Source: Lewinellaceae bacterium (lineage in GTDB: Bacteria; Bacteroidota; Bacteroidia; Chitinophagales; Saprospiraceae). Taken from it: a stretch of 38,214 bases of DNA. Under the pieces are notes generated by a model. The model saw only the letters and a list, made by a program, of their open reading frames with translations. It did no database searches and had not been told where the DNA came from. A program made the translations under genes and the position numbers. The stretch is from contig JARQTN010000174.1 in assembly GCA_029976695.1 (NCBI GenBank), positions 1 to 38,214 of the forward strand, read 5' to 3'. How positions within the stretch are numbered: position 1 is the stretch's first letter; the number at the start of each line of letters is the position of its first letter. Of the stretch, positions 25,461 to 33,919 are shown piece by piece.

Positions 25461-26045
25461 ATGAAAGTTGTCATTAATGTACTGCTCATACTTGCTATCC
25501 TTGCATTAGGCTATTTGCTCTACGCCAATATCCTTGAACCAATTGAATTTAAGGCAGAAAGAACAAAACGAGAAGACGCTGTCGTGGAAAGGCTGAAGGA
25601 TATCCGTACGTGCCAGGAATTTTACAGGACCATCAATGGTAAATTCGCCAATAGTTTTGATTCCCTGGCGACTTCACTCAAGAATGATGACTTTGAAGTG
25701 ATCAATGTGAGCGGTGACCCGGATGATCCCAATTTCGACCCGGCTGACCTGGTATACGATACGACTTATCTGCCTGCGCTCGACTCGGTCATGGCATTGG
25801 GCATCAATCTGGATTCCCTGCGGTATGTGCCTTTTGGTCAGGGTGCCACTTTCGATATCCAGGCAGATACGATCATCTATCAGAAAACAAAAGTCCATGT
25901 TGTTGAAGTGGGGACACCCATTCGTACTTTTATGGGACGCTACGCAGACCCAAGCTTTGCGAAATACGATAATCGCTACGATCCGAACAAGCGTCTGAAA
26001 TTTGGCGACATGAGCAAGCCGAATACATCAGGAAATTGGGAGTGA
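25461..26045 (+). CDS. Membrane-anchored hypothetical protein upstream of DUF3822-like gene
   Basis: A 194-residue protein with one N-terminal membrane helix (VVINVLLILAILALGYLLYA) and a soluble C-terminal domain, probably on the outer face of the inner membrane. After the helix comes a charged helix and IRTCQEFYRTINGKFANSFD, which loosely recalls pseudopilin-type N-domains (a membrane helix followed by an 'IR.AQ..Y....G.Y..S.DSL' pattern), though no prepilin peptidase site is evident. I recognise no named family. The ATG at 25461 is chosen because the 50 codons upstream in the same frame look unlike a coding region and overlap the palindrome. It overlaps the next gene by four bases (GTGA), so the two are probably translationally coupled. 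Confidence 0.72.
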   Translation: MKVVINVLLILAILALGYLLYANILEPIEFKAERTKREDAVVERLKDIRTCQEFYRTINGKFANSFDSLATSLKNDDFEVINVSGDPDDPNFDPADLVYDTTYLPALDSVMALGINLDSLRYVPFGQGATFDIQADTIIYQKTKVHVVEVGTPIRTFMGRYADPSFAKYDNRYDPNKRLKFGDMSKPNTSGNWE

Positions 26046-26881
26046 TTTTTAAGCACCGTGAACCAGAAATTCAAGGCTTAGAATCTCCTGCATATAAACT
26101 ATCCGCCATCGTAGGGGCGGATAGTTTTTTTTATGCGATTGAGTTCGCTTCGCATCAACTGGTACACCTCGAAACGCATTTCCAGGATTCCCCGCTTGCC
26201 CTTTTTCAGGATCCCTTTGACTTCCTGGCTGACCTGATGGCCAAAAACCCACTGCTTTTTGAGTCGTTTGATCAGAAGTGCATTGGGCTATTGGGTGTAC
26301 CTTATATGGTTGTGCCACTGGTTCAATTCCGGCAGCGTGCCGCAGCCAGGATGCTGGGAGGTATGACCCATCTCGCAGCGAAGGATTCAGTGCATGTCCA
26401 GGAGCTTCCCGGTTTGGGTGCAGTGTGCATTTTCGCGATTCCGATAGCTTTTAAGCACGAGGTTGAGATGTATTTCGATGCCCCGGTTTACCAGCACGTG
26501 ATGGGTGGGCTGCTCAATTGGTTTGGCAGCTACTCGTCTGAATTTCAAGCCGGTGAAAATCGGATCCATGTACACGGAATCGGACAGTATGCATGTATCA
26601 TCGGGGTGCAGGATGGGAAAGTCGTTTTCCATAACCAGTTCCGCTGCGTTGAGGTCCCTGACCTGATTTATTTTATCAGTGCAGTGCTGGAAGATCTTGG
26701 TTGGATAGCTGGAAATTTCAAAGTGTCGGTGTCCGGCCATCGCCGATCCGAAATCCTCGCAGATTCGGATTTTATCAAACTGTTTTCGGCTTTCCTTTCC
26801 AGACTTCCGTTGCAAACATCATGGCCTGAAGAGACACATGAATATCTTGATCTGATCGCAATTTCACGATGCGCATCATAG
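26042..26881 (+). CDS. DUF3822-like (ASKHA-like) protein
   Basis: A 279-residue protein resembling the Bacteroidota DUF3822 family, usually encoded beside rsmD. Strand-loop pieces such as KLSAIVGADSFFYAI, CIIGVQDGKVVFHN (a second actin-like phosphate-loop-type repeat) and VSVSGHRRSEILADSDF fit the two-domain ASKHA pattern of that family. Function is unknown. The start is set at a GTG at 26042, giving a four-base overlap with the preceding gene; a TTG at 26036 is the alternative. The end overlaps rsmD by 13 bases. Tight packing with rsmD points to a joint role in, or coregulation with, ribosome modification. Confidence 0.75.
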   Translation: MIFKHREPEIQGLESPAYKLSAIVGADSFFYAIEFASHQLVHLETHFQDSPLALFQDPFDFLADLMAKNPLLFESFDQKCIGLLGVPYMVVPLVQFRQRAAARMLGGMTHLAAKDSVHVQELPGLGAVCIFAIPIAFKHEVEMYFDAPVYQHVMGGLLNWFGSYSSEFQAGENRIHVHGIGQYACIIGVQDGKVVFHNQFRCVEVPDLIYFISAVLEDLGWIAGNFKVSVSGHRRSEILADSDFIKLFSAFLSRLPLQTSWPEETHEYLDLIAISRCAS

Positions 26882-27420
26882 GGGGCAAATTCAAGGGCAG
26901 GCGGTTTATCCCTCCGGCCAGGAATTGGCCGACCCGGCCAACTACCGACTTCAGTAAGGAAGCCCTGTACAATATCCTGGAGAATAGGCTCGACTTTCGA
27001 GAAATCAGGTTCCTGGACCTGTTCGGTGGTACCGGCAGCCATTGCTTCGAGTGCATCAGCCGCGGGTGTACGGATGCAACCTACGTGGACAAACACCGTC
27101 CCGCTGCTGCTTTCGTTCGTTCGATGGCCAGGGAATTGGGTATCCAGCACTGCCTCAGGATCGTCATGGCGGACGTATTTCATTTTTGCCGGAATGAAAA
27201 GCAAGCTTACCATTACATATTCGCAGGACCTCCGTACCCGCTTAAAACGATTGATAAAATACCTGAACTGGTCTTTGCACAGGGTCTTCTGCTTCCTGGC
27301 GGGATCTTTATCCTTGAGCACAATATGCATTTCAATTTTGAGCAGCATCCCAATTTCGAGGAGGTGCGCAAATACGGCCAAAGCTATTTCAGCTTTTTCC
27401 GTAATCTGCAGGATTTATGA
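26869..27420 (+). CDS. rsmD: 16S rRNA (guanine(966)-N(2))-methyltransferase RsmD, with altered catalytic motif
   Basis: A 183-residue protein of the RsmD family, which methylates G966 of 16S rRNA on the assembled 30S subunit. It starts with the typical MRIIGGKFKGRRF and has the RPTTDFSKEALYNIL segment. The SAM-binding motif I is LDLFGGTGS. The catalytic motif IV, normally (D/N)PPY, reads FAGPPYPL here: G120 replaces the aspartate that positions the target amino group. The codon is GGA, two base changes from GAC or GAT, so a single sequencing error does not explain it. The rest of the protein is full length. Activity may be reduced, or another residue may substitute. It is cotranscribed with the DUF3822-like gene. 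Confidence 0.9.
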   Translation: MRIIGGKFKGRRFIPPARNWPTRPTTDFSKEALYNILENRLDFREIRFLDLFGGTGSHCFECISRGCTDATYVDKHRPAAAFVRSMARELGIQHCLRIVMADVFHFCRNEKQAYHYIFAGPPYPLKTIDKIPELVFAQGLLLPGGIFILEHNMHFNFEQHPNFEEVRKYGQSYFSFFRNLQDL

Positions 27421-27428
27421 TAAATTTG
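27421..27428 (+). promoter_or_regulatory. Possible -7 box upstream of argS
   Basis: TAAATTTG matches the Bacteroidota -7 consensus TAnnTTTG and lies 22 bp before the argS ATG, immediately after the rsmD stop. A -33 TTG is not present at the usual distance (only a T-run near 27394-27398), so the promoter is tentative. Confidence 0.3.
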
Positions 27429-27449
27429 GCGGCTTAAAGCGGACAAGGA

Positions 27450-29291
27450 ATGGACATTATCCACATCATCCAACAGGGAGTACAGCAGGCATTATCTGAA
27501 TTGTATCAACATCAGGCAAAGGCTGATGAGGTCCTTGTAAATGTGACGAAAAAGGAATTTGAGGGCGAGTATACAGTCGTCATTTTTCCCTACGTCAAAG
27601 CGATCAGGAAGGGCCCGGCTGAAATCGGCAATGCAGTTGGAGAGTGGCTTGTCAAATATTTGGAAGAAATTACCGGGTATAACTGTATCCAGGGCTTTCT
27701 GAACCTGAGCCTTTCCGATGCTTACTGGCTGAGGCAGACGGACTATCTGCAGGCGTATCCTGACTACTGGAAACAGCCTGCGACAGGGAAGAAGATCATG
27801 ATTGAGTATTCCTCTCCAAACACGAACAAGCCGCTGCACCTGGGGCATATCCGCAACATTTTATTGGGCTGGTCCTGCGCATGCCTGTATGATTCCATGG
27901 GGTATGCTGTAACGAGGACGCAGATCATCAACGACCGAGGGATTGCCATTTGCAAAAGCATGCTCGCATGGAAGAAGTTTGCGCAGGGGCAGACGCCTGA
28001 GGATGCGGGCATGAAGTCAGACCATTTTGTCGGTCACTGGTATGTTCGTTTTGAACAAGCATTTCGGGAGGAATATGAAAGTTGGCAAGCCACACCGGAA
28101 GGCCTTTCCCGGTATACAGCCGAGAAAGAGGATGGGGAAAGCGAGGCTGACTTTTTCAAACGATACAAGAATACCTACTTCAACAATGAAAGCCAGTTAG
28201 GGGCAGAGGCGAGAGAAATGCTCAAGAAATGGGAAGCAGATGACCAGGAAATCCGGTCACTCTGGGAAAAGATGAACAACTGGGTGTATGCAGGTTTTGA
28301 TGTGACATACAAGGCATTGGGTGTTTCCTTTGATACATTATACTACGAATCGGATACCTACCTCCTTGGCAAGGACCTGATTGAAAAAGGCCTGAAAGAA
28401 AATGTCTTCTACAGGAAGGCGGACGGATCAGTCTGGGTGAACCTGGAAGATGAGGGGATGGATGAAAAGATCCTTCTCCGTTCAGACGGGACATCTGTTT
28501 ATATGACCCAGGATCTGGGCACTGCAGATTTGAGGTACCAGGAGACTGGCGCTGACCAGATGATCTATGTGGTCGGGGATGAGCAGAATTATCATTTTCA
28601 GGCACTGTTCGCTATTTTGAAAAAGCTCGGTGCTCCATATGCGGAGGGGCTCCACCATCTGTCGTATGGGATGATCGACCTGCCTGGCGGGCGCATGAAG
28701 TCAAGGGAGGGTACGGTTGTTGATGCAGATGACCTGATCGCTGACGTGATCAATGAAGCAAGACTCGGAATTGCTGAAAGAGGGGAGGTGGAAGGGCTTT
28801 CCGATGCAGAAAAGGAGGAGATCACCCGTAAAATTGGTCTTGCAGCCCTGAAATTCTTTATGATCAAGATCGATCCAAAAAAACGGATGACCTTTGATCC
28901 GAAGGCCTCGGTTGACCTCCAGGGGCAGACCGGGCCGTATATCCAGAATGCCTATGTGCGCATCCTGTCCATTCTGCGGAAGGGTGGAACCATGGATAAC
29001 GCCGATGCCACGGGATATAAAGTCAATGGAGACGAAAAGAAATTGCTCATCGAGCTGACTTCTTTTGCCCAGGTTGTGGCCCATGCAGCCAGGCAACTGG
29101 ACCCGTCCCAGGTCGCCAACTATTGTTACCAGCTTGCAAAGGAATTCCATCGTTATTACCATGAGCACCGGATCCTCAATGCGGAAACGGATGCTGCACG
29201 TGCTTTCCGGCTCGAATTTATCCAGCTGATCGCACGCGTCCTGGAAGATGCCATGGGTTTGCTGGGTATCGAAATGCCGGAACGCATGTAA
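27450..29291 (+). CDS. argS: Arginyl-tRNA synthetase
   Basis: A 613-residue class I aminoacyl-tRNA synthetase that charges tRNA-Arg in the cytoplasm. The HIGH motif is H130-L-G-H133 in PNTNKPLHLGHIRN. The KMSKS-type loop is GGRMKSREGTVVDADDL, with M416-K417-S418-R419. IEYSSPNTNKPLHLGH and the C-terminal ALPHA-helical anticodon domain (DPSQVANYCYQLAKEFHRYY) are characteristic of ArgS. The length fits Bacteroidota members. It starts 29 bp after rsmD and ends 20 bp before glnS. Confidence 0.97.
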   Translation: MDIIHIIQQGVQQALSELYQHQAKADEVLVNVTKKEFEGEYTVVIFPYVKAIRKGPAEIGNAVGEWLVKYLEEITGYNCIQGFLNLSLSDAYWLRQTDYLQAYPDYWKQPATGKKIMIEYSSPNTNKPLHLGHIRNILLGWSCACLYDSMGYAVTRTQIINDRGIAICKSMLAWKKFAQGQTPEDAGMKSDHFVGHWYVRFEQAFREEYESWQATPEGLSRYTAEKEDGESEADFFKRYKNTYFNNESQLGAEAREMLKKWEADDQEIRSLWEKMNNWVYAGFDVTYKALGVSFDTLYYESDTYLLGKDLIEKGLKENVFYRKADGSVWVNLEDEGMDEKILLRSDGTSVYMTQDLGTADLRYQETGADQMIYVVGDEQNYHFQALFAILKKLGAPYAEGLHHLSYGMIDLPGGRMKSREGTVVDADDLIADVINEARLGIAERGEVEGLSDAEKEEITRKIGLAALKFFMIKIDPKKRMTFDPKASVDLQGQTGPYIQNAYVRILSILRKGGTMDNADATGYKVNGDEKKLLIELTSFAQVVAHAARQLDPSQVANYCYQLAKEFHRYYHEHRILNAETDAARAFRLEFIQLIARVLEDAMGLLGIEMPERM

Positions 29292-29311
29292 TCAGCTTGA
29301 ATCAAAGTATT

Positions 29312-30979
29312 ATGGAAGAGGAAAAATATAAAGCGCTCAATTTCATCGAGCAAATCATCGAGGAAGATATTGAAAACGGCAAGCATGGAGGCCGCGTGCA
29401 CACGCGTTTCCCTCCTGAACCGAACGGATATCTGCATATCGGCCACGTCAAGGCAATCTGCATCAATTTTGAATTGGCATCAAAATACGGTGGCAAGACA
29501 AACCTGCGATTTGACGATACAAATCCGACGACCGAGAATACTGAATATGTGGAGAGTATCAAGCGCGATATCCACTGGCTTGGCTACGATTGGGAAGATC
29601 GAGAATTTTACGCCTCGGATTATTTTGGCCAACTCTATGCATTTGCCAAGGATCTGATCCGGAAAGGACTTGCTTATGTGGATGACTCCACACCCGAAGA
29701 AATGTCCCAAATGAAAGGGACACCCACTGAGCCCGGTCTGGAGAGCCCTTTCAGGGGGCGTTCAGTTGATGAGAATCTCCGCCTTTTTGAAGGGATGAAA
29801 AACGGGGAGTTTCCCGATGGTTCAAAAGTGTTGCGGGCGAAGATTGATATGGGTTCCCCGAATATGCACATGCGCGATCCTGTCATGTACCGGATCAAGC
29901 ATGAACATCACCACAGGACAGGTGATGACTGGTGCATTTACCCGATGTACGATTTTGCACATGGGCAAAGCGATTCGATAGAGGAGATCACGCATTCCCT
30001 GTGTTCCCTTGAATTCAAGCACCACCGCCCGTTGTATGACTGGTTTATCGAAAAGCTCGAGATCTTCCCGTCACGCCAGATCGAATTTGCCCGGATGAAT
30101 GTGACATACATGATCACAAGCAAACGCAGGCTCAAGCTCCTCGTGGACGAAGGGTACGTTGATGGCTGGGATGATCCGCGGATGCCGACGATTGCCGGGA
30201 TGCGGCGCAGGGGCTATCCCCCGGAGGCCCTTCGGGTTTTTGCGGATAAAGTTGGTGTTGCAAAACGGGACAATGTCATTGAGATCCAGTTGCTGGAGTC
30301 GTGTGTCCGGGATGTCCTGAACAGGGAGTCCACAAGGGTGATGGTCGTGCTCAACCCGGTTAAGCTCACGATCAAGAACTATCCTGAAGGAAAGGTTGAG
30401 ATGTGTGAAATGGAAAACAACCCTGAAAAGCCGGGCACGGGAGTACATGAAATGCCATTCACAAGGCACCTGTATATTGAACGGGATGATTTTATGGAAG
30501 ATCCTCCGAAAAAGTTCTTCAGGCTTGGTCCGGGGCGGGATGTACGCCTGAAAGGAGGATACATTATTCATTGTGAAGAATTCCGGAAAAATCAGGAATC
30601 CGGGAAGTTGGAAGAAATATTATGTACCTACTATCCGGACAGCAAGAGCGGCTCGGATACCAGCGGTGTGAAGGCAAAGGGGACTTTGCACTGGGTTTCC
30701 CAAGAACATGCAGTAGACACCGTGATCCGTGAATATGACAGGTTGTTCACCGTGGAGAACCCGCTTGAAGACGAGCAAAAGGAATTCCTGGAGTTTTTCA
30801 ACAGTGCATCACTTGTGATGAACACACAGGCCAAGGCAGAACCATTCCTGAAGGATGCGAAGCCCGGTGAGATCTACCAGTTCATGCGCAAGGGATATTA
30901 TGCTGCGGATGACAACAGTGAGCCCGGCAAGCCCGTATTCAACCTGACAGTTTCATTAAAAGAGGGTTGGAAGAAATAA
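29312..30979 (+). CDS. glnS: Glutaminyl-tRNA synthetase
   Basis: A 555-residue class I synthetase of the GlnRS type. The HIGH motif is H42-I-G-H45 in PPEPNGYLHIGHVKA; the PPEPNGYLHIGH form separates GlnRS from most GluRS. The KMSKS-equivalent is MITSKRRL at 267-274. RFDDTNPTTEN, WCIYPMYDFAHGQSDSIE and DGWDDPRMPTIAG(M)RRRG are further GlnRS blocks. The C-terminal part is the beta-barrel anticodon-binding domain. A dedicated GlnRS implies that this organism need not rely solely on the transamidation route for Gln-tRNA. The ATG at 29312 is used; the frame opens five codons earlier at a TTG. Confidence 0.97.
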   Translation: MEEEKYKALNFIEQIIEEDIENGKHGGRVHTRFPPEPNGYLHIGHVKAICINFELASKYGGKTNLRFDDTNPTTENTEYVESIKRDIHWLGYDWEDREFYASDYFGQLYAFAKDLIRKGLAYVDDSTPEEMSQMKGTPTEPGLESPFRGRSVDENLRLFEGMKNGEFPDGSKVLRAKIDMGSPNMHMRDPVMYRIKHEHHHRTGDDWCIYPMYDFAHGQSDSIEEITHSLCSLEFKHHRPLYDWFIEKLEIFPSRQIEFARMNVTYMITSKRRLKLLVDEGYVDGWDDPRMPTIAGMRRRGYPPEALRVFADKVGVAKRDNVIEIQLLESCVRDVLNRESTRVMVVLNPVKLTIKNYPEGKVEMCEMENNPEKPGTGVHEMPFTRHLYIERDDFMEDPPKKFFRLGPGRDVRLKGGYIIHCEEFRKNQESGKLEEILCTYYPDSKSGSDTSGVKAKGTLHWVSQEHAVDTVIREYDRLFTVENPLEDEQKEFLEFFNSASLVMNTQAKAEPFLKDAKPGEIYQFMRKGYYAADDNSEPGKPVFNLTVSLKEGWKK

Positions 30980-31000
30980 GTTCCATTCCGATCAACTTGT

Positions 31001-31008
31001 TATCTTTG
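31001..31008 (+). promoter_or_regulatory. Possible -7 box directly before pyrR
   Basis: TATCTTTG matches TAnnTTTG, and the pyrR ATG is only 4 bp further on, so a transcript from here would be nearly leaderless. A -33 TTG at 17-23 bp upstream is missing. Cotranscription with glnS (gap 33 bp) is the alternative. Confidence 0.3.
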
Positions 31009-31012
31009 GATC

Positions 31013-31567
31013 ATGGCTCGAGCAAGGACGATACTCACCACGGAAAAGTTCAAACTCACGATCGAGCGCCTCTGTCACCAGTTAGTAGAGAATCATCCCA
31101 GGTTTGAACATACCTGTATCATCGGCATCCAGCCAAGGGGAATTCCCCTTGCTGACCGGATCGTGAAGAGACTCCGGACAATGGTAAAAAACCCCGAATT
31201 CAATTACGGAAAACTTGACATCACTTTTTACCGGGACGATTTCCGGATCAGGCAAACCCCGCTGGAAGCGAGTACGACGGAAATGGAATTCCTTGTAGAA
31301 GACAAGAATGTCATTCTGATCGACGACGTGTTGTATACGGGGCGTACGGTGCAGGCTGCCCTGACCGCGATCAACCATTATGGCCGTCCGCGCAAAGTGG
31401 AGTTGCTCGCCCTGATCGACAGGCGTTTCAACAGGCATCTGCCCATTCAGAGTGATTATACCGGCATGATCGTGGATGCCCTGGACGAAGCATATGTCAA
31501 GGTAGAATGGGAAGATATTGACGGGACCGACAAGATCAAATTATACCCCAAGAAGGCAAATACCTGA
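31013..31567 (+). CDS. pyrR: Pyrimidine operon regulator / uracil phosphoribosyltransferase PyrR
   Basis: A 184-residue phosphoribosyltransferase-fold protein of the PyrR type. The PRPP-binding loop is VILIDDVLYTGRTVQAAL with D104 and D105. IIGIQPRGIPLADRI near the N-terminus and LDITFYRDDF in the middle are family hallmarks. In Gram-positives PyrR binds pyr mRNA leaders and also has UPRTase activity. Whether it regulates RNA in Bacteroidota is not shown; no PyrR-type leader hairpin was recognised upstream. It sits 17 bp before pyrB, which supports a role in pyrimidine metabolism. Confidence 0.93.
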   Translation: MARARTILTTEKFKLTIERLCHQLVENHPRFEHTCIIGIQPRGIPLADRIVKRLRTMVKNPEFNYGKLDITFYRDDFRIRQTPLEASTTEMEFLVEDKNVILIDDVLYTGRTVQAALTAINHYGRPRKVELLALIDRRFNRHLPIQSDYTGMIVDALDEAYVKVEWEDIDGTDKIKLYPKKANT

Positions 31568-31584
31568 TAACCAGCTTAGTTGAG

Positions 31585-32505
31585 ATGCTCAGTACAAAAC
31601 ATGTTCTTGGAATCAAATACCTGACGACGGCAGATATCCAGAAAATCCTTGAAACGGCTCAACAATTCAAGGAAGTGATCAATCGCCCGATCAAGAAAGT
31701 TCCTTCGCTCAGGGATGTCACGATTGCCAACCTATTCTTCGAGAACAGCACCCGAACACGCATCTCTTTTGAATTGGCCGAGAAAAGGCTGAGTGCGGAT
31801 GTGGTCAATTTCAGTGCTTCTTCATCATCGGTAAAAAAAGGGGAGACGCTGCTGGATACGGTCAACAATATCCTTTCCATGAAAGTGGATATGGTGGTCA
31901 TGCGCCACCCTTCACCGGGCGCCCACCTGTTTCTTTCGAACCATATCGATGCCAATATCATCAATGCGGGGGACGGGACGCATGAGCATCCGACCCAGGC
32001 ATTGCTCGATGCCTACTCGATACGGGAGCGCCTCGGGAGCCTGGACAAAAAGAAAATCCTGATCGTCGGTGATATCAAACATTCGCGGGTGGCCCTCAGC
32101 AATATTTTTTGCCTGCAGAAGCTTGGAGCCAAAGTAAAAGTATGTGGCCCTCCCACGCTGATTCCCAAGCACTTGCCCCATCTCGGAGTAGAGGTTGAAT
32201 ATGACCTGAAAAAAGGCCTCCAGTGGTGTGATGTCGCGAATGTGCTCCGGATCCAGTTAGAGCGGCAGGACATCAAATACTTCCCATCCCTCAGGGAATA
32301 CGCACATTACTTCGGAGTGAAAAAATCTATCCTTGACGAACTGACGCACCAGATTGTGATCATGCACCCCGGACCGATCAACAGGGGTGTGGAGATCTCC
32401 AGTGATGTGGCAGATTCTGACCATTCCATCATCCTGAACCAGGTCGAGAACGGGGTTGCAGTCAGGATGGCCGTCCTTTACCTCCTCGCAGGCCAGCGGA
32501 ATTAG
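31585..32505 (+). CDS. pyrB: Aspartate carbamoyltransferase catalytic subunit
   Basis: A 306-residue enzyme, normal length for PyrB. It condenses carbamoyl phosphate with aspartate to carbamoyl-aspartate, the committed step of pyrimidine synthesis. The carbamoyl-phosphate loop is S55-T-R-T-R59 in FFENSTRTRISFE. Also visible are VVMRHPSPGA, DGTHEHPTQALLDAYSI, the K of GDIKHSRVALSN and the C-terminal HPGPINRGVEI loop. No pyrI regulatory subunit follows. It is the last gene of the plus-strand run argS-glnS-pyrR-pyrB and converges on glgC. Confidence 0.97.
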   Translation: MLSTKHVLGIKYLTTADIQKILETAQQFKEVINRPIKKVPSLRDVTIANLFFENSTRTRISFELAEKRLSADVVNFSASSSSVKKGETLLDTVNNILSMKVDMVVMRHPSPGAHLFLSNHIDANIINAGDGTHEHPTQALLDAYSIRERLGSLDKKKILIVGDIKHSRVALSNIFCLQKLGAKVKVCGPPTLIPKHLPHLGVEVEYDLKKGLQWCDVANVLRIQLERQDIKYFPSLREYAHYFGVKKSILDELTHQIVIMHPGPINRGVEISSDVADSDHSIILNQVENGVAVRMAVLYLLAGQRN

Positions 32506-32591
32506 CGGGCATATTAAGCAAGGAATCCACATGAATAGCAGAAATTCGTTTGTTCTGCCATCTGCGTCCCGATTTGGGCAAAAAGTGTACA

Positions 32592-32612
32592 CTCAGATCA
32601 CACCTTTCTGAG
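32592..32612. terminator. Weak intergenic hairpin between convergent pyrB and glgC
   Basis: CTCAGA at 32592-32597 pairs perfectly with TCTGAG at 32607-32612 around a 9-nt loop, followed by ATTT on the plus strand. The stem is short and the T-run is minimal, so it is at best a weak bidirectional terminator. Confidence 0.25.
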
Positions 32613-32629
32613 ATTTAGAACCATATAAA

Positions 32630-33919
32630 TCAATCGACCTTCCCGATCTGAGTTCCGTCATCAATGATGGCTCCTTTTTTCAATACAACAATCCCGTCCA
32701 CGATACAATACTGATCAGTTTCAACGTCATCCAGGGAGATGTCGCCCACGATTTTCACGTCATTGCCGATCTTGCAATTGATATCGATGATCGCATTTTT
32801 GATAAAGCAATTTTCCCCGATCCCCATCGGGATCTCCCCATGCGATCGCAGCATCGCGACGTCCTGGTAGTTGTCTTTTCCCATCACGATAGACTGGTAA
32901 ATGCGTGTCCCCTTGTCGATGCGGCTGCGTAAACCGATCACACTTTCCACGATCTCTTCTGCATTGATCACACCACCTCCTGCGATGGAAGCCCTGTCAC
33001 ACCGGGTGCCAATGATTTTTGATGGCGGCAGCTGGCGGGATCTGGTATAGATGGGATGGTCTTCAACATACAGATTGAATCTCGGAACCGGCTGCGTAAG
33101 GTCCAGGTTCGCTTCAAAAAATGACCTGATCGTTCCAATGTCCTCCCAATAGCCATCGTAGAAGAAACTGACGACCTTGCTTTTTTCCGAAATTATCGAT
33201 GCGGGTATGATCTGTTTTCCGAAATCGTGCTCCTCGGGATGTGCTTCAAACATTTTGATGAGCAAGTCCTTGTTGAACAGGTAGATGCCCATTGAGGCGA
33301 GATAGTGCTTGCCCTGGGCGGTATATTCCTCAGGCACATCCGATTTCCAGTCCCCGAGGACGTCGAGCGATGGTTTTTCAATGAAATGGTTGATGTTTCG
33401 GTCATTGTCCACTTTCATGATCCCAAAGGCGGTGGCGTCCCGGTCTGTCACAGGGATCGTGGCAATGGATACATCAGCACCTTTTTCGATATGCGCATTG
33501 ATCATATTGGAATAATCCATCTGATACAGCTGGTCCCCGGAAAGGATCAGAACGTACTCATATTCATAATTACTCAGGCGGTGCATGGACTGTCGGACCG
33601 CATCAGCGGTGCCCTGAAACCAGCTTTTGTTTGAAGGTGTCAGTTCTGCCGCGAGGATGTCTACAAAGCTTTCCGTAAAGTGGTCAAACTGGTAGGTGTT
33701 CTTGATATGCCGGTTGAGTGATGCAGAATTGAATTGGGTCAGCACAAAAATCCGGGAGTAGCCGGAAGTAATACAGTTTGAGATGGGGATATCGATCAGA
33801 CGGTATTTTCCTCCGATCGGCACAGCGGGTTTGGATCTCATGGCAGTCAGCGGATAGAGCCGTGTTCCCGCCCCACCACCTAATATCATACATACGACCT
33901 TTTTATTTTGTGGTTTCAT
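32630..33919 (-). CDS. glgC: Glucose-1-phosphate adenylyltransferase
   Basis: A 429-residue ADP-glucose pyrophosphorylase, making ADP-glucose from ATP and glucose-1-phosphate for glycogen synthesis. The N-terminal nucleotidyltransferase loop is MILGGGAGTRLYPLTAMRSK, followed by KPAVPIGGKYRLIDIPISNC, the WFQGTADAVRQ block, YVLILSGDQLYQMDY, and the substrate site HFIEKPS. YFYDGYWEDIGT-type sequence (FFYDGYWEDIGTI) and a C-terminal left-handed beta-helix with hexapeptide character follow. Its start codon overlaps the glgA stop by four bases (ATGA), so it is translated from the glgA-glgC mRNA. Confidence 0.97.
   Translation of the reverse strand: MKPQNKKVVCMILGGGAGTRLYPLTAMRSKPAVPIGGKYRLIDIPISNCITSGYSRIFVLTQFNSASLNRHIKNTYQFDHFTESFVDILAAELTPSNKSWFQGTADAVRQSMHRLSNYEYEYVLILSGDQLYQMDYSNMINAHIEKGADVSIATIPVTDRDATAFGIMKVDNDRNINHFIEKPSLDVLGDWKSDVPEEYTAQGKHYLASMGIYLFNKDLLIKMFEAHPEEHDFGKQIIPASIISEKSKVVSFFYDGYWEDIGTIRSFFEANLDLTQPVPRFNLYVEDHPIYTRSRQLPPSKIIGTRCDRASIAGGGVINAEEIVESVIGLRSRIDKGTRIYQSIVMGKDNYQDVAMLRSHGEIPMGIGENCFIKNAIIDINCKIGNDVKIVGDISLDDVETDQYCIVDGIVVLKKGAIIDDGTQIGKVD

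Noticed and set aside
26668-27381. Minus-strand open frame of 237 codons
   Set aside because: It covers parts of two real plus-strand genes (DUF3822-like and rsmD) and has no motifs.
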